Positions 37,201-43,056 of a stretch of DNA of 43,056 nt are shown here, piece after piece (within the stretch, counting starts at the first letter, position 1; every line of letters begins with the position of its first letter). The position numbers and the translations under genes are program-made. This stretch comes from Winogradskyella psychrotolerans RS-3 (GTDB lineage: Bacteria; Bacteroidota; Bacteroidia; Flavobacteriales; Flavobacteriaceae), in the NCBI RefSeq assembly GCF_000427335.1, contig NZ_ATMR01000203.1, positions 1 through 43,056 of the forward strand, given 5' to 3'. The notes beneath the pieces were generated by a model. That model did not search any database. It worked only from the letters and a program-made list of their open reading frames with translations, and was not told the DNA's origin.

Positions 37201-40200
37201 AATGCGTCATTTATCTCAGCTTCATCAATACTTAGAGATTGAGCACTAAATCTTAATGAGAAACGGTTTTCAACTGTTCCTGCAGGAAGCATGATTTCTA
37301 ACGGTGTTTCCTTTATATCGTGATATATTCCTGTTAAATCATCATAAATATAAATAGGTTGATTTTCATCAAAATATTCAGTATCATCTAATGTGAATTT
37401 TGCGATGCCTTCTTCTTCCGAAATCACTCCAATGGGATAAATGTTGTTTGTGTTGAAATAGCTATCTCCTTGAATTACAAGTTTAGAATCATCAATTGTA
37501 AAATACATATCGTTAGTGAAATCATCAAAAAGCAAAGCGTCATATCCAACATCGATTCCATTTGTGGCATGCTCGTTCATAAACCCTAACAATAGTTGTC
37601 TGTGAAAATTGTTGGAGGTGTTAAAACCTAATCTGATTTTAGCATAATTATCATCGGTGAATTCATCTTCTTGATTATTAACGATATCATTTTGTCTGAA
37701 AAGTGGACCAGATTGCGAATGATCTTCTTTAATAAAAGCTCTCTGGTTATTGTTGAAATTTATAGTGCCACCAGTTGTACTTCCGTTAATAAAAAATCCT
37801 TGACCAACAGGGATAAAGCGATTAGGGATTCTAGAACTTGTCCCTAAACCTCCAATGTCATTAGGTACAACAGGGCCTATACCTCCAATTAAATTTCGAG
37901 TTGAATATCCACCTTCATAATCTGATATATTATGGGATGAATTTGTTGGTGAATGTTCCCAGAAATAAAGTGTGCCATCTGTAGAGCTTAAATTGTCTGA
38001 AATAAAAGTGTTTGCATCTAATGCAGAAGCATAAGGGTTACCAGATAAGTTGAGATAGTTGGCCGCAATTGGGATATCAATAGAGCCGTTAAATGGTTTT
38101 CCAATAAACGTATAGTTTTGATCAGTACTAATAGTTCCGCTGCCTTTTAGTGTAAATCCATTGGCTGGCTTTAAATCTCCTGTTTCATAAATGCGTTCCC
38201 AATTAGCATAGTTATCGTTTAAGTTTTGGAATTTATAAATCCAACCACGTGCCAAACTGATTGGTGTGCCTGAAGCGCCATCGTAACCTCCTGTCCAATT
38301 AATAGCTTTTGGGTCAGTAGGATCTGTACCATCTCTTAAAACAGTTTCAACTGTGTAAGTGTTGTTGTTTGTAGTTGCATTTGAGGTTCCAACTGGTGAG
38401 GACCAATAATTATAGTTGTATAAATTTTTCGTTCCTTGTTGATCTCTTTCTAGTGATCCGCTACTTGTAGCATCAATATCACTTCCTAAAGTTTGTACAA
38501 GTTGTGATTTTCCAACCAAATCTATTTTTCCATTTAATTTTAAATAATGAGAAACTTCTATTTTAGAATCCATAGTAGCATCGAGTTGTCCGCTGTTAAC
38601 AACTAAGCCTAATACCGTTTTATTTCCTCCAGTATCAATGTTATGGTTGGTTTCAACAATATTCCAATCTATAGGTGTATTATCTACTATTGATAAGCTA
38701 TTAGGAAGCGTTTGCAGCATACCATTTGACCAGGTCGAATTATTTGACCAACTGTCATTTGAAGCGCTTTGGTATGGTAAAGGTGCTGTTTGAATCGCTA
38801 AAGTAGTTTTATTAGCATTTTTATAATTAATTCTCAAGTAGTTTTTATTGTCTGATTTCCCAATAAAAGAACCTCCTACAATAGAATTTAAATCGAAATA
38901 AGCATTCAGTTCGCTCCATGGAATATCTTGAACTTCATTTTTAGAAATTGATTGCGGTACTATTTTTCCGTTTGCCATATTGTCTGAAAATTTTTCAATT
39001 TCCTGATTCATAATATAACGTATTTGGCTTACCGTTAATGCACGGTTCCAAACAAGGACTTCATCTATGTCTCCAACAAAATAATCTGAAATAGAATTCT
39101 TATTATAATAAACTGCTCCTACAGAAAATTTATGGTTTGTTGCCACTGGGATTGGTAAAGAACTCACTGTTCTTTCAATTACCCCATCGATCAATAAAGT
39201 AGCAGTTCCTTCATTAAACGTCACAGTAATATGATGCCAATTACCATCATTTACAAGAGTACTAGAGGTCATTCTAATCACATTGTTCCAAGACACTTGT
39301 ATTCTATTTGAAGAATTTAATTTTAAGTCATATGCTGTTCCTTTAGCGACAAAACTTCGATTACCAGATGTATTTCCATTACGAATCCATGAAGAAATAG
39401 TAAAAGAAGAATTTAAGTTAATTTTAGTATTACTTACTGAATAATCTCCACTAGCATTTTGGATTTGAAGCGAGTTTTCTATTAAACTGCTTTTAGCAAA
39501 GGTGAAATAATTTGTGTCATCGAAATCATACCAAGTTTGAAGATTTTGACCTGATACTTTTAAGGGAACTACATCTATGATATCTGTATTTGCAAAAGTA
39601 TCAGTTGTAGAAACCACTAACATATATTCTTCGTCAGGGTTTAATGAAAAGCTACTAAATGCAGCAGAAGGGATAGATAAAAGTACATCACTAACATCTC
39701 CTCCTGTTTCTACTATTTTCCACTTTTTACTTGTGAGGCGTAAGTTGGTTTGGATTCCAGATCCGAGATCAATAACGCGATCCGCAGATGCTCCAGGATC
39801 ATTTAAAACACCGTTGTTATTTCCCCAAATTAAAAAACTTTTATCGACTGAGAATACAGATGAATTTGCAGAATTAGTAGTTTCAATAGTTCCTAATCCA
39901 ATGGTAACATCTGTGTTGTTATTAACACTCTTAGATTGTTTTTGATTTAGTAGAGAACTCGCAAGTGCATCATCTTTACCAATACCTGCGATATCAAAGT
40001 TATAATTTAAATTAGCAGCAGTATCCCAAATAATATGACTATTAGAATCTACATAGTTTTGACTAGTACCATTGACACCTAAAGTGATCCCATATTTTAA
40101 GGCTAAATAAGATTCTATTTTGGCGCGCTCTGAGTCACTTTGAAGTGATGAGTAGGTGATAATTTCAGCAATTCTTCCGTTAAAATTACCTGAGGTGTCA

Positions 40201-43056
40201 GATTTGTTTTTCCCTAACCAATATTGTCCACCAATAATGTTATTAAAACCAGTTCCTGTTGAAGAATTGTCTATTTGAAGCGCATTATAAAAAAGCTCCA
40301 TGCCATTACCAAAACTATTGTTTCTAGCATTGATAATTCCAATATTAGAATATGTTTTAGAAGTGTTCACTTCAGAAACACTATAAGAACTGTCGTCACC
40401 TTGAGCGTAGGTTAAAATCTCGTTTGAAATTGCTCCAGTATAATCTCCAAATCCAATACCAGATATGTCATTAATACTTTCGGATGAAGTTTCTCCAGAT
40501 AAAACAGTCATTCTAGGAGTGGTATTACTAGCAGAAGCATTTGGAATTACGACTACAAAAATATCTTGACTAAAAAATCCAGTTGAATATTTACCAAGCA
40601 TTGATTTGTTTCCAGAAAAATCTAAAACAGGGTTGTAGTTGAGGTTGTCATTACTATTGTTTTTATAAATAGGGTTTTGTCCAATAGTGCTTGATGCATC
40701 TGATGCTTTACCTTGGTCTATCCATGAATTAATGGCAACTCCGTCAGTATTTGTTTGTGTGCCTGTGTCTGCACGTAACCATAACCTTAAATCTTGTCTT
40801 ACTCCTCCAGGACCATAGTTAGAAAGCCCATAAATATCTTCTAAGCATAAAGTAAATGTTCCACTAAGGTAAGTGGCAGCTGTGTCAACAGATATGTAAT
40901 AAGTAGCTCCAGGGATTAGGTTTAGAGCTCCAATTGTAACATCATCGTAATAACTAGCATAACTTTCACTTTGTACTTCTGTTACTCCATTTGCTTGCCA
41001 GAGTGCTAATTGTGTAGCGCGTTGTGTTCCTTTAGAGTTTTCTGTATCAACAGTGATATTGATTTCGCCAGTTGCAGGTGCGATAAATTTGAACCAACGA
41101 TTGTTATAAGGACTGTTATTGCTCCAGCTGTCACCTTTGTTTCTGTCTGGTGTAGCATTTGTAGTTGTATAAATTGCATCAGGAGAACAACTGTTAATCA
41201 TGTTTGTAACATCGATAGCACCTTCATAAAAGTCATAACCCACAGTATTTTCTATGCATAAAGTAAATGTACCTTGCTGATAGTTGAGTACATCAACAGA
41301 AATGTAATAAGTAGTCCCAGGTGTTAGGTTTACGGCTTCAACGGTAAGATGATCAGCAGCAGCAGTATAACGTTTGCTTTGTACTTCTGTCTCCCCACCT
41401 GATTGCCAGAGCGCTAATTGTGTGTATCGTTGTGTTCCTTTAGAGTCTCCTATATCAACAGTGATACTGATGTTACCTATTGCTGGTGCGGTAAATTTGA
41501 ACCACCGGTTAGCTATAGGTCCGTTATTGCTCCAGTTGCTACCTTTAAATCTGTCTGGTGTAGCTCCTACAGTTGTATAGATAGCATCAGCTGAACAGCT
41601 GTTTATAATGTTGGTAACATCGATAGCTCCTTCGTAAAAGTCATAATCTACAGTATCTTCTAGACATAAAGTAAATGTCCCTATAAAGCTTGAAGCGTGA
41701 GTATCTACAGATATGTAATAAGTGTTCCCAGGTGTTAGGCCTACGGCTCCAATGGTTACGTCTTCGTCACCGAACGCATATCTTTCACTTTGTACTTCTA
41801 TAAAACCACCTTCTTCCCAAATCGCTATTTGCGTTAGTTGCTGGGTTCCTTTAGAGTCACCTCTGTCAACGGTGATATTTATTTCGCTAGTTGCAGGTGC
41901 GGTAAATTTGAACCAACGGTTATATTTAGGTCCGTTATTGCTCCAGTTGTCACCTTTGTTTCTGTCAGGTGTAGCCCCTACAGTTGTATAGATGGCATCA
42001 GCAGAACAGCCGTTTATAATGTTAGTAACATCGATAGCTCCTTCGTAAAAGTCATAGTCCACAGCATCTTCTAGACATAATGTAAATGTACCTCTGTAGT
42101 ATGAGGCGTGAGTATCTACAGATATGTAATAAGTGTCTCCAGGTATTAGGTTTACGCCGCCAATGGTAACGTCTTCGTCACCGAAAGCATATCTTTCACT
42201 TTGTACTTCTGTAAAGCCATCTGCTTGCCAGAGTGCTAATTGTGTGTATTGTTGTGTTCCTTTAGAGTCTCCTCTGTCAACAGTGATATTGATTTCACCA
42301 GTTGCAGGTGCGGTAAATTTGAACCAACGGTTATATTTAGGTCCGTTATTGCTCCAATTACTACCTTCATACTTGTCTGGTGTAGCTCCTACAGTTGTAT
42401 AGATTGCATCAGCCGAACAGCCATTTATAATGTTGGTAACATCGATAGCTCCTTCGTAAAAGTCATAGTCCACAGTATCTTCAATGCATAAAGTAAATGT
42501 GCCTCTGTAGTTTGAGTTGTAAGTATCTACAGATATGTAATAAGTGTTCCCCGGTGTTAGGTTTGGGGCACCTAAGATTACGTCATCGTCATTGAATACA
42601 TAGCTTTCACTGTGCACTTCTGTAGTGCCATTTGCTTCCCAAAGGGCTAACTGTGTATATAGTTGTGTTCCTTTAGAGTTGCCTCTATCAACAGTGATAT
42701 TGATTTCACCAGTTGCAGGTGCGGTAAATTTGAACCAACGGTTATATTTAGGTCCGTTATTGTTCCAATTACTACCTTCGTGCTTGTCTGGTGTAGCTCC
42801 TATAGTTGTATAGATTGCGTCAGCGGAGCAACTGTTAATGATGCTAGTAACATCGATAGCTCCTTCATAAAAATCATAGTCTACGGTATCCTGTAGGCAT
42901 AAAGTAAATGTGCCATTGTAGGCTGAGCTGTAACTATCCACAGATATGTAATAAGTGGTTCCAGGTGTTAGGTTTACGCCTCCAATGGTTACGTCTTCAT
43001 CATTAAATACATATCTTTCACTTTGTATTTCTGTAATGCCATCTGCTTGCCAGAGG
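36966..43056 (-). CDS. Giant T9SS-secreted repeat surface protein, 5'-truncated at window edge
   Basis: Open from the right edge of the window (no start codon needed; the N-terminus lies beyond 43056) to the stop at 36966: more than 2000 residues. From the N-terminal side: tandem 137-residue modules (about 40846 to the edge) with the pattern TFTLCxxDTVDYDFYEGAIDV, NRWFKFTAPATGEINITVD, TYYISVDT, resembling pre-peptidase C-terminal type beta-sandwiches. A region with YGPGGVRQDLRLWLRADTG, seen in Bacteroidota surface proteins, follows (about 39500-40820). Then a LamG/concanavalin-like domain (about 39003-39480, SFTISSWIRNGN to DIDEVLVWNRAL) and a further beta-rich part. The end is a type A T9SS sorting domain ending GVYIVKVKTTNGTFSQKVIIK-like. 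Likely an adhesin or glycan-binding cell-surface protein. Convergent with asnB. Confidence 0.93.
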   Translation of the reverse strand, partial: LWQADGITEIQSERYVFNDEDVTIGGVNLTPGTTYYISVDSYSSAYNGTFTLCLQDTVDYDFYEGAIDVTSIINSCSADAIYTTIGATPDKHEGSNWNNNGPKYNRWFKFTAPATGEINITVDRGNSKGTQLYTQLALWEANGTTEVHSESYVFNDDDVILGAPNLTPGNTYYISVDTYNSNYRGTFTLCIEDTVDYDFYEGAIDVTNIINGCSADAIYTTVGATPDKYEGSNWSNNGPKYNRWFKFTAPATGEINITVDRGDSKGTQQYTQLALWQADGFTEVQSERYAFGDEDVTIGGVNLIPGDTYYISVDTHASYYRGTFTLCLEDAVDYDFYEGAIDVTNIINGCSADAIYTTVGATPDRNKGDNWSNNGPKYNRWFKFTAPATSEINITVDRGDSKGTQQLTQIAIWEEGGFIEVQSERYAFGDEDVTIGAVGLTPGNTYYISVDTHASSFIGTFTLCLEDTVDYDFYEGAIDVTNIINSCSADAIYTTVGATPDRFKGSNWSNNGPIANRWFKFTAPAIGNISITVDIGDSKGTQRYTQLALWQSGGETEVQSKRYTAAADHLTVEAVNLTPGTTYYISVDVLNYQQGTFTLCIENTVGYDFYEGAIDVTNMINSCSPDAIYTTTNATPDRNKGDSWSNNSPYNNRWFKFIAPATGEINITVDTENSKGTQRATQLALWQANGVTEVQSESYASYYDDVTIGALNLIPGATYYISVDTAATYLSGTFTLCLEDIYGLSNYGPGGVRQDLRLWLRADTGTQTNTDGVAINSWIDQGKASDASSTIGQNPIYKNNSNDNLNYNPVLDFSGNKSMLGKYSTGFFSQDIFVVVIPNASASNTTPRMTVLSGETSSESINDISGIGFGDYTGAISNEILTYAQGDDSSYSVSEVNTSKTYSNIGIINARNNSFGNGMELFYNALQIDNSSTGTGFNNIIGGQYWLGKNKSDTSGNFNGRIAEIITYSSLQSDSERAKIESYLALKYGITLGVNGTSQNYVDSNSHIIWDTAANLNYNFDIAGIGKDDALASSLLNQKQSKSVNNNTDVTIGLGTIETTNSANSSVFSVDKSFLIWGNNNGVLNDPGASADRVIDLGSGIQTNLRLTSKKWKIVETGGDVSDVLLSIPSAAFSSFSLNPDEEYMLVVSTTDTFANTDIIDVVPLKVSGQNLQTWYDFDDTNYFTFAKSSLIENSLQIQNASGDYSVSNTKINLNSSFTISSWIRNGNTSGNRSFVAKGTAYDLKLNSSNRIQVSWNNVIRMTSSTLVNDGNWHHITVTFNEGTATLLIDGVIERTVSSLPIPVATNHKFSVGAVYYNKNSISDYFVGDIDEVLVWNRALTVSQIRYIMNQEIEKFSDNMANGKIVPQSISKNEVQDIPWSELNAYFDLNSIVGGSFIGKSDNKNYLRINYKNANKTTLAIQTAPLPYQSASNDSWSNNSTWSNGMLQTLPNSLSIVDNTPIDWNIVETNHNIDTGGNKTVLGLVVNSGQLDATMDSKIEVSHYLKLNGKIDLVGKSQLVQTLGSDIDATSSGSLERDQQGTKNLYNYNYWSSPVGTSNATTNNNTYTVETVLRDGTDPTDPKAINWTGGYDGASGTPISLARGWIYKFQNLNDNYANWERIYETGDLKPANGFTLKGSGTISTDQNYTFIGKPFNGSIDIPIAANYLNLSGNPYASALDANTFISDNLSSTDGTLYFWEHSPTNSSHNISDYEGGYSTRNLIGGIGPVVPNDIGGLGTSSRIPNRFIPVGQGFFINGSTTGGTINFNNNQRAFIKEDHSQSGPLFRQNDIVNNQEDEFTDDNYAKIRLGFNTSNNFHRQLLLGFMNEHATNGIDVGYDALLFDDFTNDMYFTIDDSKLVIQGDSYFNTNNIYPIGVISEEEGIAKFTLDDTEYFDENQPIYIYDDLTGIYHDIKETPLEIMLPAGTVENRFSLRFSAQSLSIDEAEINDALTIFFNNGNDNITLTNIKPETTITSVSLFNILGQAIYIWDINNNETEITIPVKNVSLGVYIVKVKTTNGTFSQKVIIK
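40846..43056 (-). repeat. 411-bp tandem repeat array inside the giant surface gene
   Basis: The CAT that starts the conserved CATAAaGTAAATG-type block recurs at 40846, 41257, 41665, 42076, 42487 and 42898: spacings of 411, 408, 411, 411 and 411 bp, or 137 residues (one 136). Five full units are visible plus part of a sixth cut by the window edge. DNA between units is highly similar. Confidence 0.95.

Noticed and set aside
41010..42896. Series of plus-strand ORFs of 60-90 residues at regular spacing opposite the giant gene
   Set aside because: They are antisense shadows of the 411-bp coding repeats; their spacing equals the repeat unit and they have no promoter or start context.
40846..43056. 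CRISPR-like regular repeats
   Set aside because: Units of 411 bp are contiguous and coding; no short repeat with unique spacers.

Overview
The window comes from a low-GC member of the Bacteroidota, almost certainly a marine-type Flavobacteriaceae (Winogradskyella/Psychroserpens/Olleya-like; the genus is inference). The signs are a C-terminal type IX secretion (T9SS) sorting domain, an ECF sigma/FecR/STN-type TonB-receptor trio, TAnnTTTG promoter boxes in place of E. coli -10 hexamers, DUF2911 proteins and many short lipoprotein signals. I see no tRNA, rRNA, CRISPR array, insertion sequence or prophage.

Layout. 33-5093: housekeeping block (ftsH, rsfS, birA, an SRPBCC protein, pyrE, a Nudix hydrolase). 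5139-8683: a three-gene minus-strand amidoligase cluster (N-formylglutamate-amidohydrolase-like protein, GCS2-type glutamate-cysteine-ligase-like protein, RimK-like ATP-grasp ligase), followed by an M14 carboxypeptidase lipoprotein. 10636-16880: a small unknown protein, ctlX, an orphan TPR histidine kinase, an internally deleted GH53 galactanase and argS. 17060-24875: surface and uptake genes, namely a carboxypeptidase-regulatory-domain protein, TonB receptor, FecR and ECF sigma factor, with a large modular lipoprotein transcribed divergently from the sigma gene. 25103-29360: ffh, folD, a membrane protein, a VOC protein and rluF. 29382-36841: an alpha/beta hydrolase, a cupin, a lipoprotein, a HerA-like ATPase, queE, two tandem DUF2911 proteins and asnB. 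36966 to the right edge: the C-terminal 2000-odd residues of a giant T9SS surface protein with 411-bp tandem repeats. Its start lies beyond the window.

Five genes are each broken by exactly one missing base in an A/T run: the GCS2 gene, the M14 peptidase, the TonB receptor, the modular lipoprotein and ffh. Ffh is essential and every break is repaired by adding one A or T, so I read these as assembly errors rather than true pseudogenes and annotate them at restored length. The GH53 gene is different: it is a real-looking remnant that has lost its catalytic core.

The most interesting items are: (i) the amidoligase cluster, likely to make or edit a glutamate-containing peptide or metabolite, in which two successive genes share a duplicated leader containing CATGTGAC; (ii) short tandem arrays that begin at or within a few bases of stop codons and whose units carry stop codons in a period that is not a multiple of three; (iii) the sigma/FecR/receptor system facing a large lipoprotein that may be its partner; and (iv) the giant repeat adhesin.
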